Shown here one piece after another: positions 10,355 to 19,311 of a stretch of 64,000 nt of DNA (the first letter of the stretch is position 1; every line of letters begins with the position of its first letter). Source of the stretch: Lachnospiraceae bacterium (GTDB lineage: Bacteria; Bacillota; Clostridia; Lachnospirales; Lachnospiraceae). Where the stretch lies: the NCBI GenBank assembly GCA_014239155.1, contig JAAZZQ010000078.1, positions 51,407 through 115,406 on the forward strand. The letters run 5' to 3'. A model generated the notes under the pieces. It had not been told where the DNA came from, made no database searches, and saw nothing but the letters and a program-made list of their open reading frames with translations. A program made the position numbers and the translations under genes.

Positions 10355-11655
10355 ATTGTTCCTCCAAATAATATTTTTTCAAGACCGTACAGCCCACATC
10401 TTTTACTCATCTCTGTTGCTTCGCCATCACCAGACTCTATCTGTATTCCATTGTAGTATTTTGAAAGATCATACACAGGTTTCCTAAACTTTTTCATATA
10501 TAAAGAATACGCGTCCAATTCATCATCCGTTAATTTATCACCATAAGATTTTCTTTTTATTAACAGTGCAAAATATGCTGATATCGGGCAAATAATTGGA
10601 TTTTGAAATCCAAGCATGGCTAAATCATTTTTTACTTTGTTCAAACTTATTGATATATTATCATCTGCTATATGAAAATCATCCAATTTGTTCAATATAA
10701 AAATAATCTTATCTTTCTGGACATTTTCAGAAATCCATTTTAAATGTGCAATTTCTTCCTCTGTCCCAAGTTTATTTGCATTTAAAATGTACAACACTTT
10801 TTCATATTGTTCCTTCTTAAGTGCCTTTCGGGAAATTCTTCCATGATTTCGATTGATTGCCGAGTTTACCCCCGGCGTATCAATGATGCATAAGCGATAC
10901 TTTATTTCATCCATCCCTCTAAAAAACGAAGCGATATTTGTTTCATATTCCCATGAAATGTCTTCCAAATCATCAGAGGATGCATTCATTGTATAAGTAT
11001 CGTTTTTCAAGTGAATACAACCATCTTCAAATGGCTTGTTGTACAAGTAACATTTATTGCCAGTGCAAACCTCTTGTGATGTCCTAGTCAACGGCTTCCC
11101 TATCAGCGCATTTATAAGTGTTGATTTTCCTGCACTCATATTTGCCGTCACAATATACCTTTGCATCGGCTTTTTTAAAAAACTATAATTTTTTCTAAAT
11201 TGCAAAATCAGTTCTTTCGCAAAAGCTATAGATATACAGTCCACTTCATCACCACCCTTTAAGGCTTGAAGCAGGATACCAAACTTTTTCCTTTGAGGCT
11301 TTGTCATAAACTTTTGCATTTCCTCTGACACTTGTTCTATCAAAGAATCATCCATAAGAATTAGCGCGATATCACACATAAGCCAGTATCTGTATCTTCT
11401 TTGTGACCGATTATTTTTAATTATACTATGTACTATATCTTCTATTATTGAATCCTTTTCTCCAATCACCTTATTCTTTAGAAACTTTTTCCTGTATTGT
11501 TCCAAACGGGAAATAGCATACTCATCTGCAACTTTATCTTTCACGAAGTATTCTAAAGCCAAATAGTATTGCTTTTTTGATTTCGTTCTAGCATTACTCA
11601 TTGGGTGTTGCGCAAGAGCAACTGATGTTGTAAATCTTACTGTTTTGTCTATCAT
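10351..11655 (-). CDS. Dynamin-family GTPase (small)
   Basis: 434 aa; G1 VTANMSAGKSTLINALIG, G3 LCIIDTPGVNSAINRNHG, G4 IFILNKLDDF; 4-nt overlap with the next ORF. Start uncertain: no clear SD before 11655; alternative ATG at 11601 (MSNARTK...) overlaps the stop of a small upstream ORF. Confidence 0.8.
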   Translation of the reverse strand: MIDKTVRFTTSVALAQHPMSNARTKSKKQYYLALEYFVKDKVADEYAISRLEQYRKKFLKNKVIGEKDSIIEDIVHSIIKNNRSQRRYRYWLMCDIALILMDDSLIEQVSEEMQKFMTKPQRKKFGILLQALKGGDEVDCISIAFAKELILQFRKNYSFLKKPMQRYIVTANMSAGKSTLINALIGKPLTRTSQEVCTGNKCYLYNKPFEDGCIHLKNDTYTMNASSDDLEDISWEYETNIASFFRGMDEIKYRLCIIDTPGVNSAINRNHGRISRKALKKEQYEKVLYILNANKLGTEEEIAHLKWISENVQKDKIIFILNKLDDFHIADDNISISLNKVKNDLAMLGFQNPIICPISAYFALLIKRKSYGDKLTDDELDAYSLYMKKFRKPVYDLSKYYNGIQIESGDGEATEMSKRCGLYGLEKILFGGTI

Positions 11656-11713
11656 TAATTTTTACATTTGCCACTTTTGCTTTCTTTTTCAGTACCAATA
11701 TATTGTTTGACAA
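11594..11713 (-). CDS. Candidate 39-aa leader/small ORF overlapping the start of the small dynamin gene
   Basis: Minus strand AGGAGGG-attacat-TTG, near-perfect SD with 7-nt spacing; reads (M)SNNILVLKKKAKVANVKINDRQNSKIYNISCSCATPNE*; stop in ATGAGTAA configuration with an internal ATG of the GTPase frame. Confidence 0.4.
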   Translation of the reverse strand: MSNNILVLKKKAKVANVKINDRQNSKIYNISCSCATPNE

Positions 11714-11770
11714 ATGTAATCCCTCCTATCTATTTATTTTGTCATATCTTATTCATATTACGCGATACTT

Positions 11771-11960
11771 CTAAACCGTCTTGTTCAACGATGTCAGCTT
11801 ACTCAGAAATGCCTTATACTGATGCAACTCTACATAATGCAACCAATAGACTTTCTCATCATAATTATAAACCAACTGGTGGTTATTCACGGCTTCTGTT
11901 TTGGTATTTTCCAGATATATATCTGGCACAACTTGTCTTGTTTAAATGCACTTCTTTCAT
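11771..11960 (-). pseudogene. Probable frameshifted small gene of unknown function
   Basis: SD GAGGAGG before ATG at 11960: MKEVHLNKT.. then a +1 frame change gives RQVVPDIYLENTKTEAVNNHQLVYNYDEKVYWLHYVELHQYKAFLSKLTSLNKTV* ending at 11771; 190 nt = 63 codons + 1 nt. Confidence 0.4.
11911..11926. promoter_or_regulatory. Perfect 16-bp palindrome CCAGATATATATCTGG in divergent intergenic region
   Basis: Directly read; lies between the XRE regulator and the dynamin/HerA operon, but also inside the frameshifted remnant. Confidence 0.3.
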
Positions 11961-12048
11961 ATATTATTTCTTCCTCCTCTAATTCTCACCCCCCTTCCAT
12001 AAGTACATCCTATTCCCATCAAAAAACTTCTCAAATTTTGTCTGATTT

Positions 12049-12057
12049 TGATATAAT
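12049..12057 (+). promoter_or_regulatory. Candidate extended -10 promoter for the XRE regulator
   Basis: TGaTATAAT (TGnTATAAT) upstream of the + strand XRE gene; -35 weak. Confidence 0.35.
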
Positions 12058-12096
12058 AGGCATTTTATCACTTTTTAATAAAAAAATCAAACCTTT

Positions 12097-12108
12097 TAAG
12101 TATACTTA
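12097..12108. promoter_or_regulatory. Perfect 12-bp palindrome TAAGTATACTTA, candidate XRE operator
   Basis: Read directly; downstream of the candidate -10 and upstream of the XRE start. Confidence 0.35.
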
Positions 12109-12186
12109 TATTAAAAAATATTACCTTTAACGGCATTATGAGATACTGTTTTTCATCATAAACTATATGTTGGAGGTTGAAAATAT

Positions 12187-12531
12187 ATGGATGATAACAC
12201 TTTAACAGTTATTGGGTCGCGGATAGCAGAAATACGCCGCCACCATAAAATCACACAAGAATCTTTAGCGGATTCGCTGGGGGTCAGCCCCAAACATATC
12301 AGTCATGTTGAAAACGCCACTTCCAGTTTTTCCCTAAAGAATCTGATTCAGTTTTGTATGCTCTTTCATTGTAGTCTGGATTACATTATCTTTGGGGAAC
12401 AGGATAATGAAGCACTCTCAAAACTGCCTACTGAAATCATAAAGTTACTAAATACCGGAACCATTGAAGAAATCGAACGCCTGAATCGCTATCTGCAAAT
12501 CTATATTGAACTCCAAAACAGGCAGGACTGA
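12187..12531 (+). CDS. XRE-family (HTH_3) transcriptional regulator
   Basis: 114 aa; IGSRIAEIRRHHKITQESLADSLGVSPKHISHVENATSSFSLKNLIQFCMLF; SD TTGGAGG. Confidence 0.9.
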   Translation: MDDNTLTVIGSRIAEIRRHHKITQESLADSLGVSPKHISHVENATSSFSLKNLIQFCMLFHCSLDYIIFGEQDNEALSKLPTEIIKLLNTGTIEEIERLNRYLQIYIELQNRQD

Positions 12532-12844
12532 CCTCTTTCTTTGAGTGCGATTCTGTCTGTTTTTGTTCTTTTGTCAACTATATACGGTTCTCCTTTCTTT
12601 TATCTTTTATTATAATCCTTGGGGATAGACATATACTGTCCATGTTAAAAACTTTTTCTATTTTTTGTAAATTTTTATTACTTTTTATTTCCAATTTGTG
12701 TTAAGAAATTATGGCATCTATTTCAACTCTTATTACACACAAAAAATTTTTACATATTCTCTTTTCATTTCCATAAAATAGTATTAAAATAGAACTATCT
12801 TTAAATACTATATAAATACAACTGCAACAGGAAAGGAGAACCAA

Positions 12845-13378
12845 ATGGCTAAAAAATTTAGCAAACTTGTTTTATTCAGTGCCCTCGCCGGTGCTGCAGC
12901 TGCGGGAACTTATTATTATCTTCACAAGAAGACAAACGCTTCCGAAGATGAACTTGAAGACGTTGATTATTTTGACGATTTTGACGAGGATCTTGACGAC
13001 GAAGATTTCTCCTCTGACTCCGCAAACTCCACAGGTAGCAAAAACCGTCCATATGTATCAATTGATATAGACAATGCGAAAGAAATTATCGGTGAGAAAG
13101 TAATTGAGACACTTGATAAGACAAAAGAAAAACTCGAACATTTTAATGTGTCCGAGAAAATTGACAAAGCAAAAGAAATCATCGGTGAGATGACTTCCCC
13201 CTCTGTTGAACCTGTCTATACACAGGTAAATATGTCTGCTGCGCCAATTTCTGACACAACAGCTTCCGAGGATATCCAATCTGGCTCTGTCTCTGTAACG
13301 TATGCGGAGTCTTCTGACCCAGAGAATACTTCCGAAGAATTTTTTGACGATTCAAACACAGAATCCACAGAATCATAA
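12845..13378 (+). CDS. Acidic membrane-anchored protein of unknown function
   Basis: 177 aa; N-terminal hydrophobic segment LVLFSALAGAAAAGTYYYLHKK followed by Asp/Glu-rich region; SD GGAAAGGAG. Confidence 0.75.
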   Translation: MAKKFSKLVLFSALAGAAAAGTYYYLHKKTNASEDELEDVDYFDDFDEDLDDEDFSSDSANSTGSKNRPYVSIDIDNAKEIIGEKVIETLDKTKEKLEHFNVSEKIDKAKEIIGEMTSPSVEPVYTQVNMSAAPISDTTASEDIQSGSVSVTYAESSDPENTSEEFFDDSNTESTES

Positions 13379-13387
13379 AAAAATTAT

Positions 13388-13438
13388 CGCGCAGCCCGTG
13401 CTCACTTTTATGGTATATTTCTTTTGCACGGGTGCGCG
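13388..13438. terminator. Bidirectional terminator-like hairpin between convergent genes
   Basis: CGCGCAGCCCGTGC ... GCACGGGTGCGCG, about 13-bp stem with one bulge. Confidence 0.55.
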
Positions 13439-13450
13439 TATAAAATTGTT

Positions 13451-14122
13451 CTAATCAAATAAAAATGTTTCTAACTCTTTTACACTTGTAAAATAAATAT
13501 CACTATTTTTTCTCATAAATTCTCGAATCTCTGGAATATCATTTGCCCAGCCAGCACCGACAAACGGCACACCATAAGCCTTCGCCATATCATATCCAGG
13601 TTTTAAGTCATCTACCATAACCATCTCTTCCGGTTTCAAGTGATATTTCTGAGCAATCCTTTCCAGCGCATATGTACTTGGTTTTCTCTGTTCTGGCAAA
13701 CATTCCCAACCAAAAACCATATCCGGCAGGGGAAGATGATTTTTTTCATAATCTCGTCTAATATTAAAATCATAGGAGTGCGATATTACACACACAATTC
13801 CTCCTTCTTTTTTCTGGCGCTCAATAATCTCCTTTATTCCAGTATATGCCTGCGGCGTATGCCCCGATACATAACTTCGCCAGCATTCAACTTCCACTTC
13901 AAGCTCCTGATCCGTCATGCCAAGCTTATCCACACAGTATGGAATAAACCCCGGATCAAAGTTCTCTCGAAAATAATCATCAAGAGAGATTGTCACTTCT
14001 GGTCTTAGTATTTTTAGTGCCTCCAAAAATGCAGGATAATGAATTGTTGCAGTACTGTTCACCACGGTATCATCATGGTCTAATATAAGACATTTATATC
14101 TCATTTTATTTTTTCCTTTCAA
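13451..14122 (-). CDS. HAD-family hydrolase
   Basis: 223 aa; CLILDHDDTVVNSTATIHYPAFLEAL, MVMVDDLKPGYDMAKAYGVPFVGAGWA. Confidence 0.88.
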   Translation of the reverse strand: MKGKNKMRYKCLILDHDDTVVNSTATIHYPAFLEALKILRPEVTISLDDYFRENFDPGFIPYCVDKLGMTDQELEVEVECWRSYVSGHTPQAYTGIKEIIERQKKEGGIVCVISHSYDFNIRRDYEKNHLPLPDMVFGWECLPEQRKPSTYALERIAQKYHLKPEEMVMVDDLKPGYDMAKAYGVPFVGAGWANDIPEIREFMRKNSDIYFTSVKELETFLFD

Positions 14123-14175
14123 AAACTGTGCAAAAATATCTGGTACAGCAATCTGTGTTATTTTTGCACAGTTTT
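14122..14175. repeat. 17-bp-stem inverted repeat between glnS and the HAD gene
   Basis: AAAACTGTGCAAAAATA ... TATTTTTGCACAGTTTT, separated by about 20 nt. Confidence 0.75.
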
Positions 14176-14185
14176 AATCATATCC

Positions 14186-15889
14186 TTATTTGGGTAATAC
14201 AAAGGAACTCTTTAACGACACAATTCTATTAAATACCAAAGCATCTGGTTTGGAATCTCTGGCGTCTACATTAAAGAACCCTTGTCTTACAAACTGAAAA
14301 CTCTCATACAGTTTTGCCTCTTTTAGCGCTGGTTCCACATAACATTCCTTTAACACGGTTAGAGAATTGGGATTAAGATTGAGTGAACCGTCTTCATTGT
14401 ATACTCCTTTTTCCTCGTCAATTAGGTTTTCATACAATCTAACTTCTGCCTTCACTGCATAAGGCGCTGGAACCCAATGGATTGTTCCTTTTACCTTTCT
14501 GCCTGTAAATCCGCTGCCCTGTTTTGTCTCAGGGTCATATGTGCAGTGCACAACGGTCACTTTGCCATTCTCATCTTTTTCATAACTGACACACTTAACA
14601 AAATATGCGCTCATCAAACGCACTTCATTCCCTGGAAACAGCCGAAAATACTTCCTTGGTGGCTCCTCCATAAAATCATCTCTATCAATGTACAGTTCTC
14701 TGCAAAACGGAACCTGTCTGCTTCCTAGAGATTCATTTTCAAGGTTGTTGGGCACTTCAAGGTATTCCACTTCCCCCTCAGGATAATTGTCAATCACAAG
14801 CTTTACAGGGTCAAGTGCCGCCATCATTCTTGGTTTTTTCAGTTTTAAATCCTCGCGGATACAATACTCAAGCATCGCATAATCCGTCGAAGAATTTGCC
14901 TTGCTCACACCGCAGAGCTCCACAAACTTCTGGATAGACTCCGGCGTAAAACCACGCCTTTTTAATGCCGCAATAGAAACCAGCCGCGGGTCGTCCCAGC
15001 CGTCAACAATCCCCTCCTGCACAAGCTTTTTAATATAACGTTTTCCAGTCACAACATTGGTTAAATATAACTTTGCCTGCTCTATCTGTCTTGGCGGGTT
15101 CGGATATTCCAATTCCCTCACCACCCAGTCATAAAGTGGCCTGTGATCCTCAAACTCCAATGTACAAATAGAATGCGTAATGCCTTCAATAGCATCCTCA
15201 ATAGGGTGTGCAAAATCATACATTGGATAGATGCACCATTTATCTCCTGTGTTGTGATGTGTCATATGCGCCACACGATACAAAACAGGATCTCTCATAT
15301 TTAAATTAGGAGAGGTAATATCAATGCGCGCGCGAAGCACCTTCTCGCCATCTGCATACTTCCCATTCTTCATCTCCTCAAAAAGCTGCAAATTCTCCTC
15401 AACAGAACGACTGCTTGAAGGGTCTTCTTTTCCTGGCTCTGTAAAACTTCCCCTGTACTCCTTAATCTGCTCCGCGGTCAAATCAGATACATATGCTTTC
15501 CCTTTCCGAATTAATTTTACTGCACACTCGTACATTTGTTCAAAATAATCCGATGCAAAGAAAAGTCTATCTTCCCAATCGGCACCAAGCCACGCGACAT
15601 CCGCTTTAATAGATTCCACAAACTCAATATCCTCCTTTGTCGGATTGGTATCATCAAAGCGCATATTGAATTTACCGCCGTACTCCTTTGCAAGCCCATA
15701 ATTGACAAGAATTGCCTTTGCATGTCCAATGTGCAAGTATCCATTCGGCTCTGGTGGAAAACGCGTGTGCACAGTATGATACACGCCCTCGGCCAAATCC
15801 TTGTCAATTAACTGCTCAATAAAATTTCTTGATACAACTTCCTTTTCCTCCACAGAAGTCTCTGGTACATTCCTTTCTGTGTCACTCAT
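14186..15889 (-). CDS. glnS: Glutaminyl-tRNA synthetase
   Basis: 567 aa; [68 protein letters not shown]. Confidence 0.95.
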   Translation of the reverse strand: MSDTERNVPETSVEEKEVVSRNFIEQLIDKDLAEGVYHTVHTRFPPEPNGYLHIGHAKAILVNYGLAKEYGGKFNMRFDDTNPTKEDIEFVESIKADVAWLGADWEDRLFFASDYFEQMYECAVKLIRKGKAYVSDLTAEQIKEYRGSFTEPGKEDPSSSRSVEENLQLFEEMKNGKYADGEKVLRARIDITSPNLNMRDPVLYRVAHMTHHNTGDKWCIYPMYDFAHPIEDAIEGITHSICTLEFEDHRPLYDWVVRELEYPNPPRQIEQAKLYLTNVVTGKRYIKKLVQEGIVDGWDDPRLVSIAALKRRGFTPESIQKFVELCGVSKANSSTDYAMLEYCIREDLKLKKPRMMAALDPVKLVIDNYPEGEVEYLEVPNNLENESLGSRQVPFCRELYIDRDDFMEEPPRKYFRLFPGNEVRLMSAYFVKCVSYEKDENGKVTVVHCTYDPETKQGSGFTGRKVKGTIHWVPAPYAVKAEVRLYENLIDEEKGVYNEDGSLNLNPNSLTVLKECYVEPALKEAKLYESFQFVRQGFFNVDARDSKPDALVFNRIVSLKSSFVLPK

Positions 15890-16037
15890 AATTTTTCCTC
15901 CATTCTGTCATTTCCTGCAAATACATCTATCACCAACATTTTGCAATCAATGTAATATCTTTGTATGGCTTCCTCACTGCTTACTCAAATATCTATTATT
16001 GTAATAAATTGTTGAAAATTTGTAAAGTTTTAGCTCC

Positions 16038-16646
16038 CTATTGCTCCGCGTCTGGTTTCTGTCCATCATGCGCCTGCCATTGGCATTCGCCCGTTGACAT
16101 CTCAGAAAAAACTGCACGAAAAGAAGAATCCTCCGGCGAACAGGCATAGATTCCAAATTGAATCGTGCCACTACCCTTTTCCATATGACAAATACGCATC
16201 TGTTTAAAACGCACACCATCCTCCGAACACTCTATACAATAATCACTTGCACGCCTGCTCAAACGATACCACATAGATTTTATATCTACACAAATCTCCG
16301 TTGTTGCCCAATCTGAATAACCATTGTTTGTCACAACACTGCCAAGATGTTGAAATTTGTCATTCTCATATTCAACAGAAGCTTTCAGCCAGTTTTCAGA
16401 ATCCAAATACATAACAATTCCACACTGGTCAAAACGGTGATGACTTTCTGCAAAATCCGTCTTTACAACAAAACTAAAATATTGTTTATCTGTCTCCATC
16501 TGAAATACCGGAGCGTTATCATTGCGAAAATGATAGTATGTGCGCTGCCATAAATCAGTATTTGGCTGTGTAGTCACAACAATCTGATTGTGTTCTATAC
16601 AATATTCTTTCGGTTCTCTTAACCATTTAAAATATTTAAAATCCAT
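16038..16646 (-). CDS. DUF1349 domain-containing protein
   Basis: 202 aa; TDLWQRTYYHFRNDNAPVFQMETDKQYFSFVVKTDF...QFGIYACSPEDSSFRAVFSEM. Confidence 0.75.
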   Translation of the reverse strand: MDFKYFKWLREPKEYCIEHNQIVVTTQPNTDLWQRTYYHFRNDNAPVFQMETDKQYFSFVVKTDFAESHHRFDQCGIVMYLDSENWLKASVEYENDKFQHLGSVVTNNGYSDWATTEICVDIKSMWYRLSRRASDYCIECSEDGVRFKQMRICHMEKGSGTIQFGIYACSPEDSSFRAVFSEMSTGECQWQAHDGQKPDAEQ

Positions 16647-16710
16647 ACGTTTCCTCCGTCACTTATCTACCCTTTACTTTCTTATAAAATACCATTTCGT
16701 GATCTCCAAA

Positions 16711-16770
16711 GCAAGAATGCCACCGGCATTCTTGCTGCGGCATGCGAGTCTTCTCCGACTGAGATCAATA
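16711..16770 (+). repeat. Intergenic structured repeat, copy D (truncated), at the truA 3' end
   Basis: GCAAGAATGCCACCGGCATTCTTGC-TGCGGCATGCGAGTC...; matches copy E (53088-53181, minus) over hairpin and following core. Confidence 0.65.
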
Positions 16771-17508
16771 TCGTACTTCCACTAAGCACAGCCCCTTCGC
16801 TGGAACAAGTGCACCTGCCATATCTCTAGTTGCATCTTTTTCCAGAAGCACTTGCATAGACATAGGGCTTCTCTGCCCTAATCCGACCTCAATTAAAGTC
16901 CCTGTGAGTATGCGTACCATATGATACAGAAAGCCGTCACCACTGTAAGTAATGACGACCTCATTGTCATTCCTATCAATTTCCACGGAATCAATTGTGC
17001 GCACAGTAGACTTTTTACTCTTTTTGGTGGAAGTGAACGCCTTAAAATCATGTTTTCCTACTAGGCAGGCAGCAGCAAGACGCATTGCCTCCAAATCAAG
17101 CTCCTCTGGCATTTCATACACATATCTGTGTGAAAAAATACAAGGAATGTCCGTGTTCCAGATGCGATAACAGTATGTTTTTCTCTTTGCGTTCAGCCTG
17201 CTATGAAATCGCTCTGGCATCTCCTGTATTGCAATCACGCCAATATCCTCCGGCAAATATTGGTTGATATAAGCCATCACCTCTTTTGCAGTCATATCTG
17301 TGTCAATCTTAAAATTCGCCACTTGACCAAGCGCATGTACACCCGCATCCGTTCGACCAGAACCATCTATCTGTACAAACTTAAGCCCTGTCATCTTTGC
17401 AAGGATTGCTTCAAATTTTCCTTGTATTGTATTGTTTGTGGAATCCTGCCGCTGCCACCCCTGATAACGGGTGCCATCATATTGTATTGTTATTTTAAAG
17501 TTTCTCAT
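16765..17508 (-). CDS. truA: tRNA pseudouridine(38-40) synthase
   Basis: MRNFKITIQYDGTRYQGWQRQ, DGSGRTDAGVHALGQVANF; start chosen at MRNF (17508) rather than the 17574 ORF start. Confidence 0.95.
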   Translation of the reverse strand: MRNFKITIQYDGTRYQGWQRQDSTNNTIQGKFEAILAKMTGLKFVQIDGSGRTDAGVHALGQVANFKIDTDMTAKEVMAYINQYLPEDIGVIAIQEMPERFHSRLNAKRKTYCYRIWNTDIPCIFSHRYVYEMPEELDLEAMRLAAACLVGKHDFKAFTSTKKSKKSTVRTIDSVEIDRNDNEVVITYSGDGFLYHMVRILTGTLIEVGLGQRSPMSMQVLLEKDATRDMAGALVPAKGLCLVEVRY

Positions 17509-17533
17509 TGCCTTTATTTTCAGGATAGCTTCC

Positions 17534-18703
17534 CTATCTGTTTCCTTCACCCAATTTCTCGATTTCTTCCTCATTTAACTGCCGAAACTGATTGATATTT
17601 CGAACTAACAATCGTATACTGTACTTTGGCGTGTCAAAAAAACCAGCCTCATTCATATTGACTACAATAATGCCAATTGGCACAGACACCAACATCCCGC
17701 CAACTCCCGCTAGGCGATAGCCAATAAAAAGCAAAAACAATGTAGGAATTGGCTCCATGCCAATGGAATCTCCCATAATTTTGGGCTGAATTAGTTGACG
17801 GAACAATTGTCCAGAACCCCAAATAATTAAAAATCCAAGTGCTCTCAGATAATTGCCGCCAATCACATTGACAAGTGCCCACGGAATCAGCACAATCCCC
17901 GTTCCAAAAAAGGGTAAAAAATCCAGAAACGCCATTAATAGCGCAATTAACAATCCATACCGAACCTTTAGCACAGTCAACCCAATTAACAGCAACACAT
18001 ACATCCAAATTTCAATGCGAAATTGTGCCTTAAAATAGCCTCCAACTGCCTGTTTCAAGCTTGAAGCAAACACATCATACTTGTGCATAATACTTTCAGG
18101 AAGTATCTTGTCCAGAAAACTCCCTAGCCAATCGCGATCCGCAATGAAAAAATACGCAGACAACATACACATAATAATCGAGATAATAACACTGGCAATA
18201 TTGCCAACCATGCTGCCCATTCCCTCAAAGGTACGAAAATCAAAGCTTTTTGGTAAGTCAGCAATCATCTGACCAATAATATTTCCCAAATCATTTAAGG
18301 TATCTGCAAGTTTTGGCGACCGACTGCCAATATATTGGTCTATCCACGCCCCAAACGCATCAAAATCGTGCTTTACAGCCTCCCACATTGTGGGAATCTC
18401 CTGTATAAAACCTGAAATCTGTCTCCAGAGAATAATGCCAAGTCCATAGCCGATTCCAATCACCACTGCAATCACACACACAATGACAACAACTGTTCCG
18501 GCTTTTCTCTTAATCTTTAATTTTCGCTCAAGAAACACAACGAGCGGGTTTGCAATGCAAGAGATTATCCAGCCAATTACAAAAGGCATAAAAAACAAAA
18601 TCAACCGCGGCACCAAAAAAATGCAGAGCAGCAAAATCACCAGTGAAATCAATATATTTACAATTAATTTCAAGTTCTCTGTCCCTGTTGTCTTTCTTTC
18701 CAT
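17534..18703 (-). CDS. AI-2E family transporter (membrane permease)
   Basis: 389 aa multi-pass protein; PIMGDSIGMEPIPTLFLLFIGYRLAGVGGMLVSVPIGII-type motif. Confidence 0.85.
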   Translation of the reverse strand: MERKTTGTENLKLIVNILISLVILLLCIFLVPRLILFFMPFVIGWIISCIANPLVVFLERKLKIKRKAGTVVVIVCVIAVVIGIGYGLGIILWRQISGFIQEIPTMWEAVKHDFDAFGAWIDQYIGSRSPKLADTLNDLGNIIGQMIADLPKSFDFRTFEGMGSMVGNIASVIISIIMCMLSAYFFIADRDWLGSFLDKILPESIMHKYDVFASSLKQAVGGYFKAQFRIEIWMYVLLLIGLTVLKVRYGLLIALLMAFLDFLPFFGTGIVLIPWALVNVIGGNYLRALGFLIIWGSGQLFRQLIQPKIMGDSIGMEPIPTLFLLFIGYRLAGVGGMLVSVPIGIIVVNMNEAGFFDTPKYSIRLLVRNINQFRQLNEEEIEKLGEGNR

Positions 18704-18705
18704 GT

Positions 18706-19308
18706 TCAGACTCCTTCTTCTGGCTGTTCTATTATATGGTCAATCAGTTCATAAATCTCATCACGCCCTTGTTTTGTCTGTGCCGAAAACGGTATTATAA
18801 TTGTGTCTTTCTCTAAGCCAAGCCCTTGTCGTACTGCCTTAACCTGCTTTTGTAGTTGGCTACGATTTATCTTGTCTGCCTTGGTCGCAATAATGATTGG
18901 GCGAAATCCATTGGAGAGAATCCACTCATACATAAGCTTATCATTTGCTGATGGGTCATGCCGAATATCGACAAGCAAAAAAATTGCCTTCAGTACCTTG
19001 GACTGCCGCAAATAGTTCTCTATCATTTTACCCCATTTTTCTTTTTCGTGCTGACTTACCTTTGCATAGCCATATCCCGGGAGATCCACAAAATACAATA
19101 CATCATTAATATTATAAAAATTAATTGTCTGTGTTTTTCCTGGCTGTGCGCTGGTGCGCGCCAATGATTTGCGATTCATAAGCGTATTGATCAGCGAGGA
19201 TTTCCCCACATTACTTTTTCCGGCAAAGGCAATTTCTGGCATTGTGTTTTGGGGTATTTTGCTTGTCACGCCAATCACAGTTTCCAAACTAACATTTTTA
19301 ATTACCAT
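18706..19308 (-). CDS. ysxC: Ribosome biogenesis GTP-binding protein YsxC/EngB
   Basis: MPEIAFAGKSNVGKSSLINTLMNRKSLARTSAQPGKTQTINFY, FVDLPGYGYAKVS. Confidence 0.95.
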   Translation of the reverse strand: MVIKNVSLETVIGVTSKIPQNTMPEIAFAGKSNVGKSSLINTLMNRKSLARTSAQPGKTQTINFYNINDVLYFVDLPGYGYAKVSQHEKEKWGKMIENYLRQSKVLKAIFLLVDIRHDPSANDKLMYEWILSNGFRPIIIATKADKINRSQLQKQVKAVRQGLGLEKDTIIIPFSAQTKQGRDEIYELIDHIIEQPEEGV

Positions 19309-19311
19309 TCA

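Noticed and set aside
11668-12130. + strand ORFs 11668..11982 and 11822..12130
   Set aside because: No SD, low-complexity AT-rich translation; they mirror a more coding-like (frameshifted) minus-strand sequence.
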